Shown here: positions 8,991-17,923 of the stretch, in pieces
Position numbering within the stretch: the first letter of the stretch is position 1
Layout: each line of letters starts with the position of its first letter
Source of the DNA: Bacillota bacterium
GTDB taxonomy: Bacteria > Bacillota > Dethiobacteria > DTU022
Assembly (NCBI GenBank): GCA_033549065.1
Contig: JAWSUE010000014.1
Location: 10,573-65,686 of the forward strand
Length of the DNA stretch: 55,114 nucleotides
Direction of reading: 5' to 3'
Program-made: the position numbers and the translations under genes
Notes under the pieces: model-generated
Databases searched by the model: none
What the model was told of the DNA's origin: nothing
Seen by the model: the letters and a program-made list of their open reading frames with translations, nothing else

Positions 8991-10016
8991 TTATCCAGAT
9001 ATCAGCAATTCTGCAATCTGTATTGAATTGGTCGCTGCTCCTTTTCGGATATTATCGGAAACAACCCAGAGATTTAAACCGTTTTTAACTGAAAAATCCT
9101 GGCGGATCCGTCCCACATATACATCATCGTAATCCGCGGCAGCAAGAGGCGTTGGGTATTCAAGTTGCTCAGGGTTGTCCAGAACCGCAACCCCTGGAGT
9201 TTCTTTTAATAATACTTTTGCTTCATCAGGTGAGATTGGTTCTTCAAACTCAACATTAAGGGCTATTGAATGACCTGTAACCACCGGAATCCTGACCGTG
9301 GTAGTGGTTATCGCCAGATCCGGCAGGTTCATTATCTTTCTGGTTTCGTTGATCATCTTGGTTTCTTCTTTGCAATATCCATTATCAACAAATATATCGA
9401 TCTGCGGAACACAGTTAAAGGCCAGCTGATAGCTGCGCAAAGCTCCCTTGTGGGGGATATATTCTGCATTGACCGCTTCTCCGGCCAGATGTGCCCTGCT
9501 CTGTTCAAACAGCTCTTCAACCGCTTCCTTCCCCGCGCCTGACACTGCCTGGTAAGTCGATGCAACAACCCGTTTCAAAGTAGCTTTGCGGTGAAGGGGC
9601 TCGAGGGCAACAACCATCTGGATTGTTGAACAGTTTGGATTGGCAATTATCCCTTTGTGGCTGAAAACAGCCTGGGGGTTAACCTCGGGAACAACCAGGG
9701 GAACATCCTTTTCCATGCGAAAGGCATTACTGTTATCGATGATGATCGTTCCCGCTTTCGCCGCTTCCGGGCTGTGTTCTTTACTGATAGACTCTCCGGC
9801 GCTAAAAAAGGCAAAGTCCACTCCATCAAGTGAACCTTTTGATAGTTCTTCTACTTTATATGATTTTCCATCGACTGTAACATTCTGATCTGCTGAACGG
9901 GAGGATGCCAGCAGTTTTAAGTTGTTGTAGGGAAATTTTCTTTCTACCAAAACCTCAATCATTTTCTGGCCAACCATGCCGGTTGCTCCGACCACTGCTA
10001 CATTGTAAGTCTTCAT
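8991..10016 (-). CDS. asd: Aspartate-semialdehyde dehydrogenase
   Basis: A 341-residue enzyme reducing aspartyl phosphate to aspartate semialdehyde for lysine, threonine and methionine. The nucleotide motif G-A-T-G-M-V-G (residues 10-16) opens the protein. The catalytic Cys is in N-P-N-C-S-T-I-Q at about residue 129 and the substrate-binding block is V-S-G-A-G-K-E-A at about 160. The cluster continues with ring-opening and aromatic-synthesis genes on the same strand, 30 bases to the next start, so it heads that operon. hom, the next step toward threonine, is about 29 kb away. Confidence 0.94.
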   Translation of the reverse strand: MKTYNVAVVGATGMVGQKMIEVLVERKFPYNNLKLLASSRSADQNVTVDGKSYKVEELSKGSLDGVDFAFFSAGESISKEHSPEAAKAGTIIIDNSNAFRMEKDVPLVVPEVNPQAVFSHKGIIANPNCSTIQMVVALEPLHRKATLKRVVASTYQAVSGAGKEAVEELFEQSRAHLAGEAVNAEYIPHKGALRSYQLAFNCVPQIDIFVDNGYCKEETKMINETRKIMNLPDLAITTTTVRIPVVTGHSIALNVEFEEPISPDEAKVLLKETPGVAVLDNPEQLEYPTPLAAADYDDVYVGRIRQDFSVKNGLNLWVVSDNIRKGAATNSIQIAELLISG

Positions 10017-10046
10017 AATGATGTATCCTCCTTATAGATCTGTCTA

Positions 10047-10505
10047 TTACTCATTCGGGGTGCAGAAGGGATCTTCTTCGATGATTTCGGTTATTACCGG
10101 TTTATATCTTGGATCATCTTTAACTCTCCGATCCCATGATCGAATCACAACAAAAACAATGACCATCAATAAAAGACCGGCAGCGACAGCAAATAGATCC
10201 TGACTGCCTTCAAGACCGATCAAATTCGCCAGTCCAAGCCAGACAAAAATTCCGGCCACGAGTCCACCCAGCGGGACCAGGTAGAGCATAAAGGAAAGGA
10301 AAAGTATCTGGCGGTCATTGCTTTCCATCATAACTCGCTGCCCTTTTTCGGCATCGATCGGGTTCAGGGCTTCAACAATCATCTCTTTTTTATTTGCTCC
10401 GCTTAATATCCCACAGCGACCACAATTCTCACAAACCAGGTGTCGTTGCAGACTAACCAAAGCGGTTTTCTCCTTATTCTCTAAAATCAGTCCATATTGT
10501 TCCAA
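10047..10505 (-). CDS. RseC/MucC family membrane protein (SoxR-reducing system type)
   Basis: A 152-residue protein of the RseC/MucC family. An N-terminal cysteine motif C-x2-C-x2-C (C-E-N-C-G-R-C-G) at residues 25-31 is followed by two membrane segments (about 70-92 and 104-121) and a short charged tail. In Rnf-containing bacteria such proteins accompany electron-transport chains and the SoxR-reducing system. The TTG start has GGAGGT 8 bases upstream. It is separated from asd by 30 bases and is probably co-transcribed. The exact role here is unknown. Confidence 0.8.
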   Translation of the reverse strand: MEQYGLILENKEKTALVSLQRHLVCENCGRCGILSGANKKEMIVEALNPIDAEKGQRVMMESNDRQILFLSFMLYLVPLGGLVAGIFVWLGLANLIGLEGSQDLFAVAAGLLLMVIVFVVIRSWDRRVKDDPRYKPVITEIIEEDPFCTPNE

Positions 10506-10575
10506 TATATCCTACCTCCAAAGAAGTTAAATAAATCTTAGCACAACAGTTGAAGAGTAACAAGAAGAAGATACC

Positions 10576-10786
10576 CCAGACAAGGGGACAGGGACTTGTC
10601 CGGCAATCTAACAAAAAACCAGACAGGGGGACAGGGACTTGTCTGGTGATTTATTAAAAAATAATTTAGATTATAACAAAAAGGAAATCAAGGAAGTTGT
10701 TAAGTATCAGACAAGTCCCTGTCCCCCTGTCTGAATCATTCTCAGGTGGTTAGGAACGTCAGACAAGTCCCTGTCCCCTTGTCTGG
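10576..10786. repeat. Four REP-like quasi-palindromic repeats in nested inverted arrangement
   Basis: The 284-base gap between the RseC-like gene and the FAD/NAD subunit holds four 26-28 base units built on GGGGACAGGGACTTGTC: 10576-10603 (+), 10619-10646 (+), 10708-10733 (-) and 10760-10786 (-). Each unit has CAGACA-type ends that pair with each other. The inner pair (units 2 and 3) is a perfect 26-bp inverted repeat, and the outer pair (units 1 and 4) is nearly so. The last unit ends three bases from the stop codon of the neighbouring gene. No coding capacity. It resembles the REP/BIME elements found between genes. Confidence 0.8.
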
Positions 10787-10789
10787 TGA

Positions 10790-11638
10790 TTAGGCGAAGG
10801 CTTCGGGGATGTCTTTTAGAACGGCGTAACAGAAAACGGGGCCGTCTTTGCAGACATACATGTTGCCTGCGTTGCAGCGGCCGCATTTGCCGATGCCGCA
10901 TTTCATCCGGTTTTCAAGGGTTGTGTAGATCTGTTCATCTTCGAAACCGAGTTTTTTCAGGTTTTCCAAAACAAAACGGATCATGATCGGCGGGCCGCAG
11001 GTAATGGCGATCGTATTTTCAGGTGATGGATTCAGGTCGAGAAGCATTTGGGGAACAAATCCCACATTATGCTCCCATTCTTCCTCTTCAACGTCAATAG
11101 TCAGGTGACAGGAGAGATCATCGGATTTGCTCATCTCTTCAAACTCGCCTTTAAAGCAGAGATCTCCCGAAGTCCTTGCACCGTAGATCATGGTCAATCC
11201 GGCATACTTATCCCGGTTGGCTTTTACAAATTCGACGATCGGCCTTAAGGGCGCCTGCCCGATCCCTCCTCCGATAGTCAGGATCTGTTTGCCCTGCCAG
11301 TCTTCAATGGGGAAGCTGTTCCCGTAAGGGCCGCGAACCATCATCTTATCTCCGGCTTCAAGCTGGTGAAGGGCCTGGGTAACTTTACCCATGCGCATTA
11401 CCGAGAAACGGAGAAATTTACCTTCGGTAGGTGAGCAGGATATGGAGATCATGCTTTCGCCTTCTCCAAGAACTCCGATCATGGCGCATTGTCCCGGACG
11501 ATGGCTCCAGGCTTCCCGAACCTTTTCTTCGTCAAATACGACTTTGAATGTCTTGATACAGCGCTCACCGCCGGTTTCATACCAAGTTTCCTCAACGGTA
11601 GCTAAATGAGGGATATAAGGATTACCTGTGGTTGTCAT
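10790..11638 (-). CDS. FAD/NAD(P)-binding oxidoreductase subunit (FlxA / AsrB-like)
   Basis: A 282-residue flavoprotein of the ferredoxin-reductase fold, like FlxA, AsrB and dihydroorotate dehydrogenase electron-transfer subunits. Seen: the flavin-binding block R-G-P-Y-G-N-S-F-P (about residue 105), the NAD-binding G-G-G-I-G-Q-A-P-L (about 128), and a C-terminal cysteine cluster C-x4-C-x2-C-x11-C (about residues 240-265) that fits a [2Fe-2S] site. It is the last gene of the Hdr-Etf operon and overlaps the preceding gene by ATGA. Expected role: exchange electrons with NADH or NADPH. Confidence 0.85.
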   Translation of the reverse strand: MTTTGNPYIPHLATVEETWYETGGERCIKTFKVVFDEEKVREAWSHRPGQCAMIGVLGEGESMISISCSPTEGKFLRFSVMRMGKVTQALHQLEAGDKMMVRGPYGNSFPIEDWQGKQILTIGGGIGQAPLRPIVEFVKANRDKYAGLTMIYGARTSGDLCFKGEFEEMSKSDDLSCHLTIDVEEEEWEHNVGFVPQMLLDLNPSPENTIAITCGPPIMIRFVLENLKKLGFEDEQIYTTLENRMKCGIGKCGRCNAGNMYVCKDGPVFCYAVLKDIPEAFA

Positions 11639-12648
11639 AGCGCCTCCTTCACCTGCCTTAGTATTTCAACAATGTCGATATTGACAGGGCAGAGGTTAAT
11701 ACACCGGCCACACCCCACGCAGGCTATAACATCAAACTTATCGACATAGTAGTTGTATTTATGATTAATTCTGTTCCTGGTCCGCTCCCGGCGGGTCGGC
11801 CGTGGATTATGCCCTGATGTATGAAGGGTATATTCTTCAAACATGCATGAATCCCACATCCTGCAGCGCCTGGCATCAAATCCTTCTATTTCATCCTGGA
11901 TATCGAAGCAGTGACAGGTCGGGCAAAGATAAGTACAGGTTCCACAGCCAAGACATGAAGCAGATACTCGTTTCCAGAGAGGGTCTTCCCATAATCCGGG
12001 CAGCCCTTCCGGGATTCCTTTCGTATCAACAGTTCTATTAATTTTTTTCTCAGCTGCCGCAACAAGTTTTTCCTTTGCTTTTGCACCATCACCCTTATCT
12101 TCCACCATTAGATCCCCGGCTTCACCAAGCAGTTTTTCACCCTTATTTGTGAGAGCTTCCAGGTAATAATTTTCACCCAGATCAGTGATCAATATATCCA
12201 GTCCATCGGTGGAAGCCGGTCCTCCGCCCACAGAAGGGCAGAAACAGTTCAAACCCGGTTCTGTGCAGGTTAGGCCGATCAGGGTAACCTTCTCCTGCCT
12301 CGCCAGAAAGTAAGGATCGTCCACATCCCATTTGAATAGTTTTTCAATTATTTTATTTGCCCTGGCATCGCAGGGCCGGATCCCCAAAACGACAACCTCA
12401 TCGTCTATTACCGGTTCTTCAATATTTGTGCCGCCCAGTTGAAAACGGTACATTGTTTCTGTTTGGGGGAATATAAACTTTTTCGGGGGAACCCTGGTAT
12501 TACCGAAATCAAGACCGGGAGTTTCACCCTCTTTTACCTGGGCAAAATGCATGGCGTCTCCCTCGGCCTGCGGCGCCCAGAGGTTTTTCCCGGCCAACTT
12601 TCCGATAAATTCCGGCCATTTCTCCTTATTTAACAGCATCGCTGACAT
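11635..12648 (-). CDS. 4Fe-4S dicluster electron-transfer subunit (AsrA / Flx-type)
   Basis: A 337-residue iron-sulfur protein related to the A subunit of anaerobic sulfite reductase and to Flx ferredoxin subunits. The N-terminal half carries an R-P-C-D motif and a cluster of scattered cysteines. The C-terminal part has two ferredoxin motifs, C-L-G-C-G-T-C-x3-C-P and C-V-G-C-G-R-C-x3-C-P. The ATG at 12648 is preferred: GAGG lies 8 bases before it, whereas the GTG three codons earlier overlaps the ribosome site. It lies 11 bases after the preceding gene. Cytoplasmic electron transfer between the flavin subunit and HdrA/MvhD is the expected role. Confidence 0.82.
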   Translation of the reverse strand: MSAMLLNKEKWPEFIGKLAGKNLWAPQAEGDAMHFAQVKEGETPGLDFGNTRVPPKKFIFPQTETMYRFQLGGTNIEEPVIDDEVVVLGIRPCDARANKIIEKLFKWDVDDPYFLARQEKVTLIGLTCTEPGLNCFCPSVGGGPASTDGLDILITDLGENYYLEALTNKGEKLLGEAGDLMVEDKGDGAKAKEKLVAAAEKKINRTVDTKGIPEGLPGLWEDPLWKRVSASCLGCGTCTYLCPTCHCFDIQDEIEGFDARRCRMWDSCMFEEYTLHTSGHNPRPTRRERTRNRINHKYNYYVDKFDVIACVGCGRCINLCPVNIDIVEILRQVKEAL

Positions 12649-12659
12649 ATCACCCACCT

Positions 12660-13640
12660 CTAAAGAATGAAGTCCTCGGGATCATCAGGCTTGTAGCTGG
12701 CCTGGAACGGTTCACCCTCGGGATCTATGCCGGGTTCAAAACCGTATTTTTCCCGCACTTCCCTGGCAAGCTTACGATTCAATTTTCCCAGGGGTATATT
12801 TGCCGGGCATACCCGCTCGCATTCACCGCATTCAATGCAGCGTCCGGCAAGATGAAATGCCCGTGAGATATTATAAGCAGTATTCTCGGAAAAGTTGACT
12901 GCACGATTGATCCAGGTCGGGTTTAGACGATCCAGTATACAGTCCTGGCAGTAGCATAATGGACAGACATTTCTGCAACTGTAGCAGCGTATACATTTGT
13001 CGAATTCTTCCAACCAGTAAGACCAACGTTCCTGTATACTTTTTTCTTCAATTTCCACCACTCCGCTGTCTTCCGGAACATCCCAGGGCTTAACCGGTTC
13101 ACCAAGCATTAGATCGCTGATGACAGGGTTGGGATAGCGGCAGAGGCGGCATTTTTCGGCCAGAACTTCATCCCGTGCTATCTTGATCTCTTCACCACCA
13201 CGGATCAGCAGAAAGCCGTCTCCATTCCACTTAACCTCTGCAGCTTCCTCCGTCTCGGGATATTTCTCCGCCAGCAATTTGGCATCAACAACTCCGGGAC
13301 AGGGGCAGCCGATAACCACAACATCTTCCCGACTTATGCCTTTTTCAACTATCAGCTGGGTTACAGCCCTGCTGTCACAACCCTTTACCATCAAGGCTAC
13401 TTTTCGGGTATCGGGTTCCTGGCCTCGGGGTACCGGCAGTTTTTCAACCAGAGTCAGGTATGTAGCCAGGTTAGCAGTACAGAGCGGTGAAAAAATAAGA
13501 TCAGCAGTTTCTTCAGTATCTTCCACAAAGGCGGGGGCTATTCTGTAACCGTAAGAACCCTTTTTCCAACCAATCAGGCATTTTACATCATCCCGGGCTA
13601 CTACTTCTGATGCAATTTTACGCAGCTGTTCAATATCCAT
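12660..13640 (-). CDS. 4Fe-4S electron-transfer protein (Flx / FrhB-like N-terminus)
   Basis: A 326-residue protein. The N-terminal half resembles FrhB/HdrA2-associated iron-sulfur proteins, with the segment V-K-G-C-D-S-R-A and then G-C-P-C-P-G, plus C-R-L-C-R-Y-P. The C-terminal half has two ferredoxin-like motifs, C-I-R-C-Y-S-C-x3-C-P and C-I-E-C-G-E-C-x3-C-P. It sits between the MvhD-like gene (13 bases) and the AsrA-like gene (11 bases). Together with the two following genes it would form the NAD(P)H-oxidising arm of the complex. The exact family name is uncertain. Confidence 0.8.
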   Translation of the reverse strand: MDIEQLRKIASEVVARDDVKCLIGWKKGSYGYRIAPAFVEDTEETADLIFSPLCTANLATYLTLVEKLPVPRGQEPDTRKVALMVKGCDSRAVTQLIVEKGISREDVVVIGCPCPGVVDAKLLAEKYPETEEAAEVKWNGDGFLLIRGGEEIKIARDEVLAEKCRLCRYPNPVISDLMLGEPVKPWDVPEDSGVVEIEEKSIQERWSYWLEEFDKCIRCYSCRNVCPLCYCQDCILDRLNPTWINRAVNFSENTAYNISRAFHLAGRCIECGECERVCPANIPLGKLNRKLAREVREKYGFEPGIDPEGEPFQASYKPDDPEDFIL

Positions 13641-13653
13641 AATTAATTACCCC

Positions 13654-14085
13654 CTACCAGTCGATCTTCCGCCGCCTGAAACCATCGAAAGGTCCGGCTT
13701 CACGGGCGTCTTCAACCGTTTTTTCTACAACTTCTTTCCATTTGTGCCCCTCAGAAGCGGAAACCCAACTCATATGAAACCGGCGGGGATCCACACCGAC
13801 GAATTCCATCAGATCTTTGAGAATTCCGAAACGCCGGCGGGCATAGTAATTGCCTTCCATGTAGTGGCAATCACCGGGGTGGCAACCTGAAACAAGCACA
13901 CCGTCAGCACCCTGCTGAAGAGCATTCATTACATAGAGCGGGTTAACCCTCCCGGAGCACATAACCCTGATTACATGAATATTCGATGGATACTGAGTTC
14001 GGCTGGTTCCAGCCAGATCAGCACCGGCATATGAACACCAGTTACAGAGAAAAGCTACAATGTTAGGTTCACCGTTTGCACTCAT
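13654..14085 (-). CDS. mvhD: Hydrogenase iron-sulfur subunit, MvhD/FlxD family
   Basis: A 143-residue protein of the MvhD/FlxD family, the small [2Fe-2S] subunit that feeds electrons into HdrA. Seen: F-L-C-N-W-C-S-Y-A at about residues 11-19, R-V-M-C-S-G-R-V near 40, and V-S-G-C-H-P-G-D-C-H-Y near 67. The ATG at 14085 overlaps the HdrA stop codon as ATGA and has GGGGG about 7 bases upstream. A longer frame exists but would extend 31 residues into hdrA. The coupling of translation to HdrA fits a tight subunit pair. Confidence 0.88.
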   Translation of the reverse strand: MSANGEPNIVAFLCNWCSYAGADLAGTSRTQYPSNIHVIRVMCSGRVNPLYVMNALQQGADGVLVSGCHPGDCHYMEGNYYARRRFGILKDLMEFVGVDPRRFHMSWVSASEGHKWKEVVEKTVEDAREAGPFDGFRRRKIDW

Positions 14086-16094
14086 TTCATGACCCCCAAT
14101 GCCGCTATCTGTGGTAAGATCTGACGATCGCGGAATGATTTTGGTTGTATAGAATCGGAAAGGCAGGCAGCCGAACAAGAGCCGCAGCCTTTACAGAGGG
14201 CTTCATTAACCCGGGCGACCTCAACCTCGTTACCAAATCTATTAATTGTTACCAACTCGATAGCCGTATAGGGGCATATGTTTACACAGAATGCACAGCC
14301 CCGGCAGGTTGCTTCATTAACGATGGCCACCTGGGCACCGATGGAAACCTTGCCCCGGGCCAGGGGAATCATGGCCGATGATGCAGCACCCTTGGCCTGA
14401 GCTACAGTGTCAGGTATATCTTTCGGCCCCTGGCAGCATCCGGCCAAAAACACACCGTCTGTCGCCGTATCAACCGGCCTCAGCTTCGGATGAGCTTCCA
14501 GGAAAAAGCGGTCCGGTGACTGGGAAAGCCTGAGCAGGTCCATTACCTGGCGCATATCAGCTCTCGGTTCGAGGCCAACGCCCAGCACGACCAGATCTAC
14601 TTCGTCTTCAAGGGGAGTGGAGGTTAAGGTATCCTCAACCTTTACTACCAGCTTATTGCCTCTCTTGAATATTTCTGAGGGATTACCCCTGATATAGCGG
14701 ACATTCTCACGGCGGACACGATCATAAAATTCCTCGTATCCCTTACCGAAAGCCCTGACATCCATATAATAAACCCGGATGTTGGCATCGGGCAGTTTAT
14801 CCCGGAGAAGATGTGCCTGCTTGGCCACATACATACAGCAGACCCGGGAACAGTACTCGTTACCCACACTGGCATCCCTTGAACCGACGCACTTGATAAA
14901 AGCGACCTCTTTAGGTTCGATCTCCTCTTCACCATTGAAGACCTTGATCTTACCTCCGGTCGGCCCGGATGCGGAAACCAGCCGCTCCATCTCCATGCCG
15001 GTGATCACGTTGGGATAATCACTGTAACCATATTCAGGTTTGCGCGATGCATCAAAGGGATCGAATCCTGTAGCAACAATGATTGCCCCGACCTTGAACT
15101 CAACAAATTCATCTGTCTGTTCAAAATCGATTGCACCGGCCTGGCAAACCTCGGCACACTTGGGGTTTTTACCGCATTTTCCCTTGGTCAAAAAGAGGCA
15201 CTGTTCCGGATCAATGGTATACTTTGCCGGAACTGCCTGGGGGAAAGGCAGGTAAACAGCCGATCGTTTGCCCATTCCCTGGTCAAATTCACTGGGGAAG
15301 CGATCCTTAACCCGGCAGTTGGCTGCACAGTCGCCGCAGCCGGTACACCGGTCAAAATCGACATAACGCGCTTTTTGGCGCACCTTAACATCAAAATTGC
15401 CAATAAACCCGTTAATTTCCTCCACTTCTGAATAGCTCATCAGTTCAATATTGGGGTGATTGGCACAGTCAACCATCTTTGGTGTGAGGATACAGGCCGA
15501 ACAGTCAAGGGTCGGAAAAGTTTTATCAAGCTGGGCCATACGGCCTCCGACAGATGGACTTTTTTCGACTAGATAAACCTTGAATCCTGCATCGGCAATA
15601 TCCAGGGCTGCCTGAATTCCGGCAATACCGGCCCCGATAACCAGGGCTGACGGTTCGGCATCAACCTCCTTGGCTTCCAGAGGCTCAAGCACTCTGACTT
15701 TGGCCACTGAAGCAGCCACCAGTTTTTTTGCCTTGGCGGTAGCTTCATCAATATTCTCATGCACCCATGAACATTGTTCCCTTATGTTGGCCATTTCGAG
15801 GAAATAGGGGTTTACCCCCGCTTCCTGAATCGCTTTCCGGAAGGTAGGTTCGTGCATACGGGGCGAACAGGAGGCAACAACAACCCTGTTCAATCCCATT
15901 TCTTCAATGTCCTTCTTAATCAACGTCTGCCCCGGGTCAGAACACATATATGAATAGGTCCGTGCCACAGCCACGTTAGGCAGCTTTTTTGCATAATCTG
16001 CAACTGTTTCCACGTCAACCGTTGCGGCAATATTAATGCCACAGTGGCAAACATAGACGCCCACTTTCGGTTTCTCCGTCATCTGGTTATTCAT
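14082..16094 (-). CDS. hdrA: HdrA-like flavin-containing heterodisulfide reductase subunit A
   Basis: A 670-residue HdrA homologue of usual length. Order of features: an N-terminal C-H-C-G motif (residues 16-19), the FAD motif G-A-G-I-A-G (about 154-159), G-G-R-M-A-Q with the following C-S-A-C (about 182-200), an inserted ferredoxin motif C-T-G-C-G-D-C (about 249), C-C-x-Y-V-A (about 421), and two C-terminal ferredoxin motifs (about 598-645). HdrA is the flavin-bifurcating core of Hdr-Mvh and Flx-Hdr complexes. Its neighbours are etfA, 33 bases before, and mvhD, overlapping by 4 bases. An internal ATG at 16082 is an alternative start because GGGAGG abuts the first ATG. Confidence 0.92.
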   Translation of the reverse strand: MNNQMTEKPKVGVYVCHCGINIAATVDVETVADYAKKLPNVAVARTYSYMCSDPGQTLIKKDIEEMGLNRVVVASCSPRMHEPTFRKAIQEAGVNPYFLEMANIREQCSWVHENIDEATAKAKKLVAASVAKVRVLEPLEAKEVDAEPSALVIGAGIAGIQAALDIADAGFKVYLVEKSPSVGGRMAQLDKTFPTLDCSACILTPKMVDCANHPNIELMSYSEVEEINGFIGNFDVKVRQKARYVDFDRCTGCGDCAANCRVKDRFPSEFDQGMGKRSAVYLPFPQAVPAKYTIDPEQCLFLTKGKCGKNPKCAEVCQAGAIDFEQTDEFVEFKVGAIIVATGFDPFDASRKPEYGYSDYPNVITGMEMERLVSASGPTGGKIKVFNGEEEIEPKEVAFIKCVGSRDASVGNEYCSRVCCMYVAKQAHLLRDKLPDANIRVYYMDVRAFGKGYEEFYDRVRRENVRYIRGNPSEIFKRGNKLVVKVEDTLTSTPLEDEVDLVVLGVGLEPRADMRQVMDLLRLSQSPDRFFLEAHPKLRPVDTATDGVFLAGCCQGPKDIPDTVAQAKGAASSAMIPLARGKVSIGAQVAIVNEATCRGCAFCVNICPYTAIELVTINRFGNEVEVARVNEALCKGCGSCSAACLSDSIQPKSFRDRQILPQIAALGVMK

Positions 16095-16126
16095 CCTCCC
16101 GCAAAGATTGGGCCCAACAATTAAGC

Positions 16127-17101
16127 TTAGCCTTTCATCTCTTTCAACTTCTCGGTCAGCTTGGGCACAACCTTGAACATATCATCGACTATGGCGTAGT
16201 CGGCGACGGTAAAAATCGGAGCTTCCGGATCCTTATTGATGGCAACAACCGTTTTTGCCCCTTTCATACCGGCTATATGCTGAAATGCGCCGGATATACC
16301 CATAGCAATGTACAGCTTGGGTTTGACTGATTTTCCAGATGTTCCCACCTGGCGGTCATGAGGTATCCAACCGGCATCGGTAGCAGCCCTGGAACCGGCG
16401 ATATCAGCTTTAATTGCTTTAGCCAGTTCCTCGACCAGCGGCAGGTTTTTATCTTCCTTCAAACCGCGGCCTACGGCAACGAGAATATCCGACTGGGTTA
16501 TATCAACATCGCCTACCTCGGCTTCAATGTACTCAACAAATTTACGATAGGCTACATCTTCTTTCAGGGGGGAATCAAGTTTTTCTACCGCCCCTGCTGC
16601 TGACGGTTCCGGGGCTTCGACAACACCTTCCCGGATTGTCACCAAATATGTATCTGCAGGCTTGAAAACAACGGTTGCATTAACCTTGCCCGAATAGAGC
16701 TGGCGGGTTGCTTTTAAAGCCCCACCTTCATATTCAAGGGCAACTGCCTCGGCAACCAGGGGAAGTTTTTTCTCAACAGCCAGGGCAGGCATAAAATCAA
16801 CACCCTGGGAAGTATGACCGGTCATCACGACAGAAGGTTTGAGATCATCAATCAGGGCTGAAAGCACTTTTTGATACTTTTCAGCATTAAAGTTTTCAAA
16901 TAAAGGATCATCGATAACCGCTACCTTGACCCCGTATCCGGCAACCTTCTGGGCCAAACTGTCCATACCGCTACCGATAAGAAGAACCATTACTTCGCCG
17001 CCCATATCCTGAGCCAGTTTGGGAGCGACAGCAAGCATTTCAAATGAAACATCTCTCAGTGTTCCCTGGCGGTGTTCCGCCAATACCAGAATATTACCCA
17101 T
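16127..17101 (-). CDS. etfA: Electron transfer flavoprotein subunit alpha
   Basis: A 324-residue ETF alpha subunit. The C-terminal FAD-binding region is very clear: G-S-R-A-A-T-D-A-G-W-I-P, then Q-V-G-T-S-G-K-S-V-K-P and A-I-N-K-D-P-E-A-P-I-F. The ATG shares one base with the etfB stop codon (TAATG), so the two are translated together. The protein holds the mobile FAD that shuttles electrons, normally between acyl-CoA or other dehydrogenases and an acceptor. In this operon the acceptor or donor is likely the HdrA/HdrCB-like proteins. Confidence 0.94.
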   Translation of the reverse strand: MGNILVLAEHRQGTLRDVSFEMLAVAPKLAQDMGGEVMVLLIGSGMDSLAQKVAGYGVKVAVIDDPLFENFNAEKYQKVLSALIDDLKPSVVMTGHTSQGVDFMPALAVEKKLPLVAEAVALEYEGGALKATRQLYSGKVNATVVFKPADTYLVTIREGVVEAPEPSAAGAVEKLDSPLKEDVAYRKFVEYIEAEVGDVDITQSDILVAVGRGLKEDKNLPLVEELAKAIKADIAGSRAATDAGWIPHDRQVGTSGKSVKPKLYIAMGISGAFQHIAGMKGAKTVVAINKDPEAPIFTVADYAIVDDMFKVVPKLTEKLKEMKG

Positions 17102-17889
17102 TATACCAAGCCTCCTTTAACCAGTATGGAAGCCAGTTTTTCGGCTTTCTCGTCGGGTTCGCCTTCAATAAATTCAGCAGAGGATTCAACCTCCGGAATA
17201 TAGAGTTTCTCAAGGATGACCATCGAGGCATCACTGTCTACTTCTGCAGGATCGACCCCGAGATCTTCAAGTTTTACTACTTTAAGTTCTTTCTTCTGAG
17301 CTTCGCGAATACCGCGAATGGGAGCATAACGAGGTTCATTTATGCCGGTCTGGATGGTCAAAACTGCCGGAAGTTCAAGCTCAACGACTTCCATCAGTCC
17401 CCCTTCCAGCTCCCGGTGAGCTTTAACTTTTCCATCAAGAACCTCGACTTTCTTTACCATGGAAGCATGGTTTACACCGAGTTCCTCGGCAAGCGCAACA
17501 CCGGTAGACATGTGTCCGTCATCTGTAGCCATACACCCGGTCAGGACAAGGTCGAATTCTTCGCCTTTTACAGCACCGGCCAGCACTTTGGCCACCATAA
17601 GGGGATCATGGACGGCGACCCTGTCATCTTCGATCCGAACAGCACGGTCACAGCCCTTGGCCATAGCCATCCGGATCATTACATCCGACTGTTTTGGGCC
17701 AATCGAAACAACAGTGATCTCGCCACCCTTATTTTCTTTAATAAGAACAGATTCCTCAACGGCATAATTATCAGCATCGTTAATGTCAAATGAAAAACGG
17801 CTGCTGTCAACGGTTATACCGTCGGGATTGACCTTAACTTCAGCTTCTGAAGTATCTGGCACATATTTGATACAGACAAAAGTCTTCAT
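17101..17889 (-). CDS. etfB: Electron transfer flavoprotein subunit beta
   Basis: A 262-residue ETF beta subunit. The N-terminus has the family block around D-N-Y-A-V-E-E-S (residues 40-47). The segment T-G-C-M-A-T-D-D-G-H-M-S-T-G (about 114-127) corresponds to the phosphate-binding loop of the second cofactor. Bifurcating ETFs bind FAD here and ordinary ones AMP; I cannot decide which from sequence alone. A strong GGAGGTGG lies upstream. It follows the HdrCB-like gene by 34 bases. Confidence 0.93.
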   Translation of the reverse strand: MKTFVCIKYVPDTSEAEVKVNPDGITVDSSRFSFDINDADNYAVEESVLIKENKGGEITVVSIGPKQSDVMIRMAMAKGCDRAVRIEDDRVAVHDPLMVAKVLAGAVKGEEFDLVLTGCMATDDGHMSTGVALAEELGVNHASMVKKVEVLDGKVKAHRELEGGLMEVVELELPAVLTIQTGINEPRYAPIRGIREAQKKELKVVKLEDLGVDPAEVDSDASMVILEKLYIPEVESSAEFIEGEPDEKAEKLASILVKGGLV

Positions 17890-17923
17890 AAATCACTCCA
17901 CCTCCTGTCAATATTTAAGCCTA

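Noticed and set aside
10576-10786. CRISPR array
   Set aside because: The four units differ in orientation and spacing (15, 61 and 26 bases apart) and are quasi-palindromic; no direct repeat-spacer order and no cas genes.
13654-14178. MvhD-like protein of 174 residues
   Set aside because: The first 31 residues overlap hdrA in another frame and are not family-like; the ATG at 14085 with a good ribosome site is used.
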